Below, one piece after another: positions 11,191 through 21,760 of a stretch of 64,000 nucleotides of DNA. Each line of letters opens with the position of its first letter. Position 1 is the first letter of the stretch. Below the pieces are notes generated by a model. That model searched no databases. It was not told where the DNA came from and was given only the letters and a program-made list of their open reading frames with translations. The translations under genes and the position numbers were made by a program. The DNA lies in assembly GCA_951802425.1 (NCBI GenBank), contig OX637802.1, forward strand, positions 496,001-560,000, in the 5' to 3' direction. Origin of the DNA: Clavaria fumosa (taxonomy: Eukaryota > Basidiomycota > Agaricomycetes > Agaricales > Clavariaceae).

Positions 11191-12074
11191 ATGCATAGCA
11201 TTTCTTCACGCATCAATAATGTGTCGGCCTTCTTGTCGACTTGTACGATGTGTTTGCTCGCGGTGATCACGCTATCGTCGTACATCTTCGCCGGCGCGGG
11301 ACCAACGGCCAAGTTGTCCATACTCTCTGTCAAGGTGTCAGTAACCCTCCCCCTACGATATTTCTCGTCCTTTGCGCATTCCGTCCCTCTCTGACTCGCT
11401 CTCTCTAGATTCCCAGCTAACACGCAACGGTACTCGAATCGCGCACAAGATCTTGCGTTCGTGCATTTCAACGTCAGCGCAGGCATGTCCCACCACTTAT
11501 CTTATTTATAAAAAACCATTCGCCACCCATCTGATTCATATCCATTTTTTTATCCATGCCTGCTTTTCGACATAGACCTGAGGCCCCTGTTCAACTGGAA
11601 CACGAAGCAGCTATTCCTGTATCTTGCCGCAGAGTATACAAATAAACAAGGCGTGAGTCGGATAAGCCGCTTCCCTTTACACTTGCCTCGATTTACCCGG
11701 TTGTTTTCCTTTCCCGTTCGTATTTGGGGAAACAACAGGTAAAAAATGACGTGGTTATATGGGACCGCATCGTGCGCCGGAAAGAGGACGCAGTCATCAA
11801 CGTGATATCTAGGAACAAATATCTACTTCGCGAGTTCTCGACCACGTTCAAGTGAGTGGGACTATCTTGTGTTATAGGCGTCTCCTCAAACCCTGTGCTC
11901 TTCTTGCATTCTGCTATTACCCATAATGGTGGTGATTGCCACTGAAGGAACGTGGAGGCGGCCAGCTATACGCTCAAGTACAACGTCATGCCATACGTGG
12001 GCGTATTAACGTATGGGGAGGCAGGACGATCGGTTGAGGCGGCGGCGTTCCCGGCGCCGCAGCAACATGTCTGA
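11191..12074 (+). CDS. SPC3: Signal peptidase complex subunit 3
   Basis: An essential ER-membrane subunit of signal peptidase that supports the catalytic Sec11 subunit. Five exons (11191-11336, 11409-11482, 11576-11652, 11739-11851, 11948-12074) give 178 residues, the usual family length. It begins MHSISSRINNVSAFLST, with one N-terminal membrane segment around residues 12-33. The lumenal domain follows with QRYSNRAQDLAFVHFNVSA, DLRPLFNWNTKQLFLYL, VVIWDRIVRRKEDAVI and TLKYNVMPYVGVLTYG, all typical of SPC22/23. The second intron must start with GC (AG|GCATGT at 11483) for the conserved SADLRPLFNW reading to close. The start codon is the only ATG before the membrane segment. Confidence 0.9.
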
Positions 12075-13077
12075 TAAGCTAGCGATTCAATCCAGCATTG
12101 CTTATTGCAGCGAGCTAAGGGGTTGGGGTAGAATTCGAGCGTTAGCTCGAATTAGAAGTCCAGCCGCTGGCTCAGTCGTTGTTGTTAGCTCAACTGAGAT
12201 GTGCTTTAAGCTTTAAGTGGAACTTACTACCTATTGTACTGGGTGTAATCGTGGAATAGGGTGGGTCAACCCAAAAAAGAGTAGCTTGTAACGAGCGTAG
12301 TATGTACTCCTGTTGCGTTCGTCAAGGAGTGTGATGCGAGCATCTCGCTTCCCCATCTTCACGTGATCATCGATCGACATCTGACTTGGCGCCTGGTCAC
12401 TTTTAAGAGGCAGACTCAGCTGCCTCAAGCTCCTCAAACGACTGTTTAGAGACTTAGTCCTGCTGTCTCTTACCCGGCTTTACTCTATCGAATGTCGGTA
12501 CACTGCTTCTGGCTCTCAAGTCGTACAAACCGACAAAAGTCTCACATCTAGAGAACCGTGCAAATCGTTATCTGCATGCAACCGTGGATGGGCGCAAACG
12601 GCCGTGGACGATTTCATCTGCATGTGTCTGGTTATTCAGCGCTCCCCCACACTCGGGTGTACGTATCCAAATCTGGAGTGGCCCCTCTCTGTCCGTGATC
12701 TCCAGCGCCTCGGTGGAAAACACCCAACGCAACGTCCACAATCGCAACCCACTCACCACGGACCTGTTTGAAGGATGTTCAGTTTGCGCAACGAGGGCGA
12801 AAAGTCGGTCAATAATTGACTCGTTTATTTCATGTCCGTCTTGACGCTTGCCGGAAATTGTAGGGCAGCTTGAAGACTTCCATATATAGGTTAGGTCACG
12901 GCAGCTACCGGCCCTGCCTGACAGACGGCACAGCATCCGACATGCAGGGCTAATGGGTGGTGAGTACACATCGATCAGGAGAAGAGCTCGACGGGCAGCT
13001 CAGCGCTCAGCCCCTTCGTTTCGTGAAGACACGCGCAACCACGTCCCTCCCCTTTAGGACAGTACTTGCGCAACACC
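12075..13077. other. Intergenic about 1 kb, no recognised gene
   Basis: Short open frames exist on both strands around 12570-12970 but none resembles a known family or has a convincing start and splice pattern. TTCACGTGATCA at about 12358 is a CACGTG-type site. The 12900-13077 part is the likely promoter and 5' leader of the aminopeptidase P homologue. Confidence 0.4.
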
Positions 13078-16000
13078 ATGCCACCACCGCCACCGCCTCC
13101 TCCACCTATGTGCTACCCTTTCTGGCGCCGGAAGTCAGACGGTCAAGAGAAGGAGCTGAAGAAGGAGCCTCGTCGTCGACAAACGCTCACCCGGTCCATC
13201 TCGGGGGGCGCCAAGGAACTGCAACTGCAAGACTCTGCCGAGGCTGCTGAACCAGCCCAGGAGGACGAGGACGACGAGGACGAGGACTCCACCCATGGCA
13301 GTGAGAAGACCGCACAAGACGAAATCAGCCTCGACAAAGGCTCGTCCATCGAGGAGGATGACGCTGTGCCGCTACGCAACAACTCTGTGAATCTGCTGAA
13401 GAAATCCCCTACGCTCGACACCGCCCCCAGGAGGAACTCTGAGCTCAGCAGGGGCGCGAGCGGTGCAGGCGTGAGATTCCTCAACGAGGACGACTGGAGG
13501 GGCCACACACTAGTGGGAGAAGAGGAACCGCAGGAACGTCCTTGGCCCGATGCGGACAATGTGGATGGCCCGCCGTTGGTGGATTCGCCGGACCAGCTGT
13601 CGCTCAAGTCGGGCAGGTCGAGCAACAACTCCAGGGGGAGTAGCGGCGATTCGAGGCATGACGTGCAGTCGCTGTACGAGCGCCCCGACACGGCGTCTAG
13701 GCTGGTAGAACTACGGAAATTGATGGAGAACGACCACTTAGATTACTAGTGAGCCGAGGCCCTTACATGGGCTTAGATTGCGTCCTAATTCGTGGTCCTT
13801 TCGTAGCGTTGTCCCCTCCTGCGACTCGCATCAATCCAAGTATGTCGCACTCAGTGAAAAGCGCAGAGAATGGATCTCAGGGCAAGTGGTGCCGAGCAAT
13901 TACATCCTTCCCCAGCTCATTTCGCCGCGCAGTTTCACCGGACCCGCCGGACATGCCGTGATCTCCAAGACGGCCGCGTATCTTATCACCGATTCTCGAT
14001 ATTGGATTCAAGCCAAGGAAGAGGTCGACAGAGCCTGGATTGTGATACCAACCAGCGACTTCAGTGCCCCAAAAGACTGGGTCGACTGGCTTGTGGTGCG
14101 TCCCCGATCCTTCGCTTCACAGCCTTCGCACGCTGAACCACCTCGTTTCTCCAGCAGGATTGTGTTAAGGACTCCCGAATCGGCATCGATTCCCACATGA
14201 TCGCCCACGAGACGGCTGTCCTTCTCAACTCGAAATTAGCGCGCCAGTCCAAGCTGGCCTATTCGCTGCGTAACCTCATCGACGTCATATGGAAGGATAG
14301 GCCGCAGCGGTCTCAGGAGCCGATTTTTCTGCATGGGGAGCAATTTGCAGGCAAGTTTCGTGTTCGTTTCTGCTGGCGATGCGCGGGCCCTGATGACGGT
14401 CTGCCTCCAACAGGCATGGACGCCAGTGACAAATTGAGACAGGTCAGGGACTGGATCGAGTCGCGGCCCCCTGCTGTCCCGTTCTACTCAAAAGCGCCGC
14501 CCACGCCGGCGCAAACGTACGTGGCTACGCTGATCGCGTCGCTCTCCAACATAGGTATGTCCAGTGCCGCGCTCCACACGAGCAGCTGAACGAACTGTCC
14601 TCCTCTAGCCTGGCTCCTCAATCTCCGTGGCCAAGACGTCCCCTTCAACCCTGTGTTTTTCGCGTACCTTTATATCGGACTTAACCGCGTCGTGTTGTTC
14701 GTCGATAGCGCTAAGGTAAGCGCGGAAGTCGCGGAGTATCTGGATTCGCTCGACGTGGAGAGGAGAGAGTACGACTACATATGGACGTTTTTGCGCCGGA
14801 GAGAGTGGGGCGAGGGCAAGGTGCGCTGTGTCCTGGCTTCTTATGTGGAGCTCCGAAAGGTCTGATACTTTTTTTGGCCCATGTTATAGATCCTCATCTC
14901 CCCGCAAACCTCGTATGCCATCTCTTTGACGATCACGAATTTCCGGTATACTGTAGTCCCGTCGTTTGTGGACGAGATCCAGGCCGTCAAGAACGCAGTC
15001 GAGCTGGGTGGCCTTCGGCACGCCCATCTCAGGGATGGAGCGGCGTTTGTGCGTGGCATTTGTTACGGAGGTTGATCGGTCTTTTTATTCCTGACGATGG
15101 CGAATACGACAGGTGCAATGGCTTGCGTGGATGGAGCAGGAGTACTCGCAAGGCCATGAGGTTACAGAGTACCAGGCAGCTTCTGAACTAAACAAATACC
15201 GGCGGAGAAACCAGTATTATAGGGGCCCCGCGTATGAGCCGACCTCGGCCAGCGGTCCAAACGCTGGTTTGTGTCCTTTCGTGTTGTGTTGCGCCTCTGA
15301 CTGACGGGCTTTGCGTCTCGTCAGCGCTCTCGTATCACACACCCCGGAAGTCGAGCGCCCGTCTGATTGATCGAGAAATGCCCTATCTCATGTGAGTACA
15401 TGAGTCATTTAGATACTCGTAGGAAAGCTCATGCATGTATCATTTGCGTTCTAGTGATTCCGGTGGCCAGTACTTGGACGGCACTTGTAATACAACGCGG
15501 ACGGTCCACTTTGGCCGCCCGACGAACGAGCAATGCGAGGCGTACACGAGAGTCTTACAAGGCCATGTGAGTGCCCGGCCGACCCATGTGAGTGCATCGC
15601 GCGGCTCACCTGTCTCGCATGCCAGATCGCCCTCGACAGTGTCGTTTTCCCACAGGGGACCTCGGGTCGGCAGCTTGATGTCCTGGCACGACGGCCGCTG
15701 TGGAGACACGGGCTGGACTATCCTGTAGGTGTTGTATCTCTCAGCAAGTCTCTGCTTGGGACGCTTTGGTTCACTCGTTTCTGGATAGCACGACACGGGC
15801 CATGGGGTCGGCTCGTACCTGAGCCTCTGCGAAGGCCCGCACTCGTTCAGCAACGACGTTCCGCTCGCACTGGGCCATGTCATTACCAACGAGCCTGGGT
15901 TTTGTGCGTGCCTTTTTTTGGTTTTGTTGGCTGTAATCGCCACTGATTGCTTGGTGTGGCTCGGCCAGACAAAGCAAACTCATTTGGGATCCGCATCAAG

Positions 16001-16422
16001 TCGACGTTGGCTGTCACTCAATCGAGGGTGAGTTTGATTTGGGGCAGTCTCCTTTTGGGTTCTTGTTGCCAACGCTTGATGCTCAATGTGCTCCGCTTCG
16101 CAGCAGAGGGGCGAGCCTAAAGAGGGCCCTCGTTGGCTATATTTCGAGCGCCTGACATGTGTGCCCATCCAGACCCGGATGGTCAAAGGGGGCATGCTTT
16201 CTGAGGAGGAGAGGCAGTGGATTAAGGTACTGTCTCTCCTGCGGTGTTTTATTTTCTCCCGTTCTTTCTTTGTTGATGCGCGTCTTTGTGAAGGAGCACA
16301 ACAAGTTGTGCCGCACGCGTCTCGAGCCGCTCCTGAGAGAGAAAGACGACAAGCGGGCGTTGCATTGGGTCAAGCGGGAGGCCGACCGCGCGATTAGCCT
16401 CACCCTGGGCACGGTCTCATGA
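13078..16422 (+). CDS. Aminopeptidase P-like protein (M24B) with degenerate active site and long N-terminal extension
   Basis: Fifteen exons close in phase to 822 residues (starts 13078, 13807, 13933, 14158, 14414, 14609, 14890, 15113, 15325, 15455, 15626, 15789, 15969, 16107 or 16104, 16294). Residues 1-215 are Pro-run, acidic and Ser-rich and look disordered. The creatinase N-domain then begins ([28 protein letters not shown]) and the pita-bread domain ends near [11 protein letters not shown]. Cytosolic Xaa-Pro aminopeptidases are about 615 residues and need two metals. Against the human enzyme as I remember it, the ligands align with correct spacing to D613 (kept), N624 (normally Asp), H687 (kept), E717 (kept) and K731 (normally Glu). 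The HEGP His is Cys696 and the proton-shuttle His position is Tyr593. Introns at 13882 and 14351 use GCAAGT donors. Family is certain; enzymatic activity is doubtful. Confidence 0.88.
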
Positions 16423-18734
16423 TTTATGTGAATGGGAAATGACTCTGTAACAGTATTTGGGCTTTTCTTTGTAACTTCCTTTTCTTTTTTGTTTCCTTTT
16501 TCCTTCTTCCTGGAATGTTTGTGTATCTATAGTCTTGCACCACACACTCTCAACGATATCACGTATGGTGTTTCTTCGGACTCTCAGGTGCATTATTACG
16601 GGCGTGAGATTGCCTTTTTTTTCGCTAGCACTTACCTCGATGGGGTTGGCTGGTGGCCTTACGGCAACCTTGCGAGTCTATAGCGACGATCGATCGAAAC
16701 GCATGACGGGCACTGAGTATTGAGGTGGTGTATATACAAACGCACGTGGGTTTTATAGACTACTGTGGACAAATGACGGTGTATTGGGCCGCGGCATGCA
16801 TAGGGGAGATAGCTTAACTGCATGCTGTGGCGTATGCGTGGCGTGGCTCCCTTGACCTGTTGCTCTGAGAGAAGTAGTTGGCTGAACATAACGATAACGA
16901 GGTCAGGTTCAGATTTTATTTTATTTCTATAATAATATTATTCTGACCGACGACCGAGTGAAAGGCGCGGACCCGCACTGCCCCTTCCCACGTTTGCATC
17001 GGCTGTGCGCACTGCGCCGCTATGGATTGTATACTCTAAATCGGTTCATCATTTCCTCCCCTCCATTTTCTGTGGTCCAGAAGGTCCATCACACTTGTAA
17101 GGGCTAACAAAAAGGGGAAGGGGGCTCTCCCGCCCTACTGTGCGCGCGAGTGGAAAAGGGTGATATCACGCCCCCCTCATGTCCCACGGGGTATGTGTGA
17201 GTGTGTGTGATTCGTGATTCCATTCCAGAAACTCGCGTGGCTTAATGGCTAGCCTGGGATGTCGGAACCCTTGGCGCTGGCTAATCTTCTTTACGCATCA
17301 AAATGGGGGGGGGGAAGGGGGCGCGATCGATCTTTTTTTCTTTTTCTTTCTTCTTCTTCCCTCAACGAGAAGCGAACTAGACGTGGTCCCCCACTACCAC
17401 AGTCCCGCGATGCCCCCCCCAAGACGCCGCGACTCCATTCCCCCCCGTTCCCCCCGTTCCTAGCGCCTCTTCCCTGATCCGTCGATTCGCACAGAAGAAA
17501 GAAGGGTAGTTTGGAAAGAATATCACACGTGATATAACCCTCGAACGTTAAAAAGGAACCTTTTCTTTTTTTTTTCTTCTTTCTGTTTGGAATGTGTGGT
17601 GGCGCACACGACGACGACGGCGACGACTTTGATAGGGCAGCGACGACAACGGACAAGAGCACGACAAGGAGGGAAGCAAATGCCTCCAGGGTCAATGCTC
17701 TCCAGCGCCATAGGGATGCGCCGCTGTCTAAACAGACAGCCGCATTGTCGTAAGGTCGACCTTGTCGCGCTACGCACATGGTCAGTTCACGTGAGTGTGC
17801 GAAGATGGTGGCAATCGACGAGTTGCACTGAATCGGAAGCCTAATTGATTGTTTATCCCTATTTCAACCAACAACCAAAAAAAATTCTTTTCCGTATCGT
17901 TCACCACGCGTTGCGCGACTTGCATCGAATCTCGTTATCTGGTGGGTGCCTCGAGGGAATTGAGAGGCAGGCAAAGGTCAAGCTTTTTTTGTGCTTCACG
18001 TGGTGCATGCGTTTTTTTTTGAGAGTCTGATAACCGGGGTTTTTTTTTGTGGGATGAAAAAAGTCTCTTCGACACAGGGGAAGAGGGGCGTCGCTGGGGT
18101 AGGGAAATGAAAAGAGTCCGCTGTTGATGCGTCGATTAGAATAGGGTCGGTGTGTTCACTCGACCTCGCTTACAAGTTGAAGCGCAACGAAGATCTGTTA
18201 CATACTTGAATTGAATTGAAATTGAAATTTCCTTTGGGAGAGTTTAGCGCGGTGTTCTGAGCGAATGGGGTAAGGGTAAGGAAATACTGCCCTCGAATTG
18301 AAACGACCCTGCAGGGGGAGGGAACAAGTGAGGCAGGTTCCAGAACGGAGAGATGGATCTACTTTATTCGGTTGACTCATAGACAAGAGTGAAGGAAGAA
18401 CATGGTATGTGATGTGTGGTGTGTAGTATGTAGTATGTAGTATGTAGTATAGTCTCAGCTACTACATTCTTTCTCTTGATACAGTTCGAATCGAACACAA
18501 CACAACGATAGAAGATATTATATAATAAAATAAGGCACAAAATAATAATATTCTTGTATTGATATTTATTTGGTTGTTGTGTGACGTTAACCTTCGATGT
18601 AACATCAAATAACAACATACAATACACGCCTCAGGGCAGACTATATGCGCTCTCGTACTTATATGGCCACAGTCGCACTCCTTCAGCTTTCCACTTCCTC
18701 TCTTTTGTATCCTTCTCATCGTCAAACTTTCACC
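16423..18734. other. 2.3 kb without a recognised gene
   Basis: No open frame here matches a family I know. The stretch holds homopolymer and low-complexity patches (G-runs near 17305-17320, T/C-rich tracts near 17333-17360 and 17565-17585, T-runs at 18010-18050), an ACACGTGAT site near 17525, and a tandem repeat at 18421-18451. The part beside 18735 is likely the promoter and leader of the Zn2Cys6 gene. An unusually long regulatory region or a noncoding transcript is possible but not shown. Confidence 0.4.
18421..18451. repeat. Short tandem repeat, 7-bp unit TAGTATG
   Basis: About four direct copies of TAGTATG (TGTAGTATGTAGTATG and so on) lie in the upstream region of the Zn2Cys6 gene. This is a simple microsatellite. 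Confidence 0.85.
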
Positions 18735-20862
18735 ATGTTCAACCTCGACAACCACCATCTCCACCCTTTTCTTCCCCAGCAAGCCACTTCCGACTACCTC
18801 TCCGATGACGTCCACCCCGCGTCCTCCCCGACGGACAACTATGACCTCAAGGCCTACTATCTTGCAGCTCACCAAGCCCTCTATTACCCTGAACAGGTCC
18901 GTCTTACTTCCTTTTTTGTAGCTCTCAACCGTCACCGATAACGCCCCCGCAGCCATTCGAGCATGGCGTGATAAATATGCGCCCCGCGCCGCCCGTACAC
19001 GCGCTGCCGCCGTACCCCACGTCCTTTTATGTCCAGCACAAGCAGGAGTGGCTCCCCGTCTACAATCCGGTGCCATTTCATATGCACGAACACCCCAACC
19101 CCTTCCCTGTCCTACCGCTGCACAAGGAGGACGGCGCGATCGTAATCGCCAATCAGTCGATGCCCCTGGCGCTTCCCGTGTCGTACAACCGGCCCGTGCG
19201 GCACGAACACATCTTGCGCGCTTACGACGAGGGAACTGCACCGTTTGCGACACCTCTGACACCTGCACCTGCACCCGCATCGGCGGCGGCGGCACCCGCG
19301 TTCCCTCCACCATTATCAGAACCGGTACTCGAATACCAGCACCGATACCAGGAACACGAGCGCGTATATGCACCTCCCGACCAGCCAATGATGGTATCTG
19401 ACGAACCAGAGGTTGTCGGCCCCGCGGCGACGACGATGGAGGTGGGCTACTGCGAGGTACAGGAGCACGAGCAGGAATACTCCGCAGGTGCGGGACCTTT
19501 CCTGCTCCTGCCTCTGCCTCCCGCGTTGCCGCCCTTTCACCCCTCATCCTCCTCGCTCGCGGGTGCCTTCACCCCGCTGCCCCGGCAGTCCCATATTGCC
19601 AATACCCCTGCCGCCCCGGTAATCAAGACGAACGAAGCATGCAATGCCCAGCACGACGGTCGCTCCAACAAGGGGACCAGCGGTCCCGACCCCGGCGGGC
19701 AGCCTGCGGCTCGTAAGCTCGCACCCGTGGTGAGTCATTTGCACCGCTAGTTCCCTCGATGGTGTCGCCGTTTTGCTGATATCATGTTTTCATTGTCTTT
19801 TTTGTTTTGTAGGGCGGCATTGGATCGCGCGAGCTAAAGATCAAGATACAGGAGGAGGAACACGGGAAACGACAACAGTCTCGACGTCCGCGCAAGCGAA
19901 AGCTGTCCATGCGCTCTGAGTTGTCTGGCCCGTCTGCGGCCTCGCCTTTGTTGTCACCCCCATCATCCTCGTCATCGCAGCAGACGGAATCAAGTGAACA
20001 CTTGTCGCACCAACACCGGCACCAGCAGCCGCAAAAGCCGCAAGTGGAGCCGCAGCCGAGCACGAGCTCGTCGTCGCCGCGCCGAGGGCGCGAGTACCCG
20101 CCCCGTCTGGCGTGCCTTTTCTGCCGCGGACGGAAGATCGCGTGTGGTGCTCCCTCACCGGATAGTAAGGACTCTACGTGCAAGTGAGTACCTACCTTCT
20201 CCAGAGGATTTTCGTTTTTTTTTTGTGCGGCGAGTGGGGTTTTGCGGGGTGAGAGGGGAAGGCTCACCTTTGCGTATGCACACTTTTATGATCCAGCGGC
20301 GAAAGGGTTGATGGGAAGCATCTTACCCCTCTTCTACCTTGTTCCCTATCGCCGCTGATCCGTGATAAGCGCGTGGCAAATCAGGCCGCGTGGTGCCCCT
20401 GCACCTGTTGGGCGTCGTCCTTCGGTTCACTTTTGCCTTTATTGCTTGTGGTTCTTCGTTATTTTCCGGTCTTTTTTCCTTCCGTGCATGCCATTTACCT
20501 TGCATTGACTCACCTTTTTTTTCTTTTACAGCCAATGTGCGCGGCGTGATCTCAAGTGCGTATTTCCGACACACTGCAGGCGGGGTGCGCGCAGGAAGTC
20601 GACGACTACCACGACGACGCCGAAATTGTCTTCGCGACCACCCAAATACCGGGCGCCGAGGCCAACGGCCTCTACTACGGGGCCGTTAGATGACGGAAGC
20701 GGCGTGGAGCCCCCTCGTAGCGACACCAGCCGTGATGGGACCGATGGGCATAAGATGCCGAGGCAGCGGGCGCCGAAAATGCGCAAGAAGAGCCACGGTG
20801 TAGGCGCCGTTATTACGTCTGGGCCTGGCCTCGCCCCCGGGTTTGGGTTGGTAGCGGGGTGA
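18735..20862 (+). CDS. Zn(II)2Cys6 transcription factor with C-terminal DNA-binding domain
   Basis: A likely nuclear sequence-specific regulator. Exons 18735-18896, 18953-19729, 19813-20183 and 20532-20862 close in phase to 546 residues. The ATG in CACCATGTTC was chosen over an upstream in-frame ATG at 18645. Residues 1-310 are Pro/His/Tyr-rich with no fold visible. At about residues 414-446 the cluster CLFCRGRKIAC, eleven residues, then CNQCARRDLKC fits CX2CX6CX11CX2CX6C exactly, with the third intron splitting it at the Asn before CARRD. A basic block (KRQQSRRPRKRK) precedes it and another basic stretch follows. Most fungal members put this domain at the N-terminus, so the C-terminal placement is noteworthy, though seen in some basidiomycete proteins. 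Targets are unknown. Confidence 0.88.
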
Positions 20863-21760
20863 TGGCTCGTTCTTTTTTTTGTTTGTTTTTTTTGTTTTGT
20901 TCTGGTTGCGTTACCCCCATCTGCTCACGTTTGCTATCTTCCGCGCGATACCTGGGCGGCACTTTCTCCTGTCGTTGGACTTGCTCATTCCCTTCATACG
21001 CTGTCTTTCTACTGGTCACTCGGCCTGATGATACCTCTCCTCTCCTCACGCTCATGCCGTCTGGGCATGTTTTACGGATATAACTTATCTTTGGACAAAC
21101 GGGGTGATTTAGCCGTTGCTTGGCGTTATAGGTACGGAGGACTAGGAAAAATTGTACATACACACACATACACGCATGCATCAGTATTTAGTGCGCGCTC
21201 GTACAAATATTTTTTGGAAAATGATTTAAAAAAGTTGGATATCTTCGTTTTTCCTGTTGTGAATGACTGACAACCAAAGCTCAACGCTTATGCACGTTTT
21301 TTGTTGTTGTTTTGTTTCTAAGGACTATGACACAAGAAAGAGAATAAAGATGTGAGATACAGACTGAGCAGGGTGGACAGCGGAGATGGAGAGGAAAATT
21401 CATGTATATATAGCAAAGCAGGGAGCGCACGGAGCAGGTGAGGCAGGCAGACAGGAGAGAGACGATACACGCGTATGTACGTACGAGCGAGGAACCAAGA
21501 AAACGTTCAGGGCGGCCCGAGATGTTTATGATACGATATATCCACTAGTCGGAATCCAAGAAAGACGCGTTGTGGGATAATCCAAGAAAGACGCGTTGCG
21601 GGACAATTCAAGAAAGACGCGTTGCAGGACAATTCAAGAGAAGGAGACCTTGATTAGCGTGCGCGACGTGCGTTTGCGTTCTCGAGTAGCACCCCGGAGG
21701 TGGGGCGGACGGACGGACGGACGCGCTGTGGTTGATGGCCATCTCCGAAGTGCGTTGCCG
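20863..21760. other. Convergent 3' spacer between Zn2Cys6 gene and CHK2-like gene
   Basis: T-rich stretches follow the Zn2Cys6 stop (20872-20900). Around 21155-21180 is a CA/TA-rich patch. 21553-21640 is a 26-bp tandem repeat. No gene was seen. Both 3' ends presumably lie here. Confidence 0.5.
21553..21640. repeat. 26-bp direct repeat, about 3.3 copies
   Basis: Units begin at 21553, 21579, 21605 and (partial) 21631. Each starts AATCCAAGAAAG or AATTCAAGAAAG and contains GACGCGTTG, with one to three changes between neighbours. The array lies 120-210 bp beyond the stop of the minus-strand CHK2-like gene, so it may be in its 3' UTR. Confidence 0.9.

Noticed and set aside
17230..17300. tRNA-like string (GCGTGGCTTAATGGCTAGCC)
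   Set aside because: It resembles a D-arm but no matching acceptor stem, anticodon arm or TTCRA box could be folded.
18462..19547. 361-codon minus-strand open frame
   Set aside because: Antisense to the Zn2Cys6 gene; Arg/Ala/Pro composition typical of a shadow frame, no domain, no splice logic.
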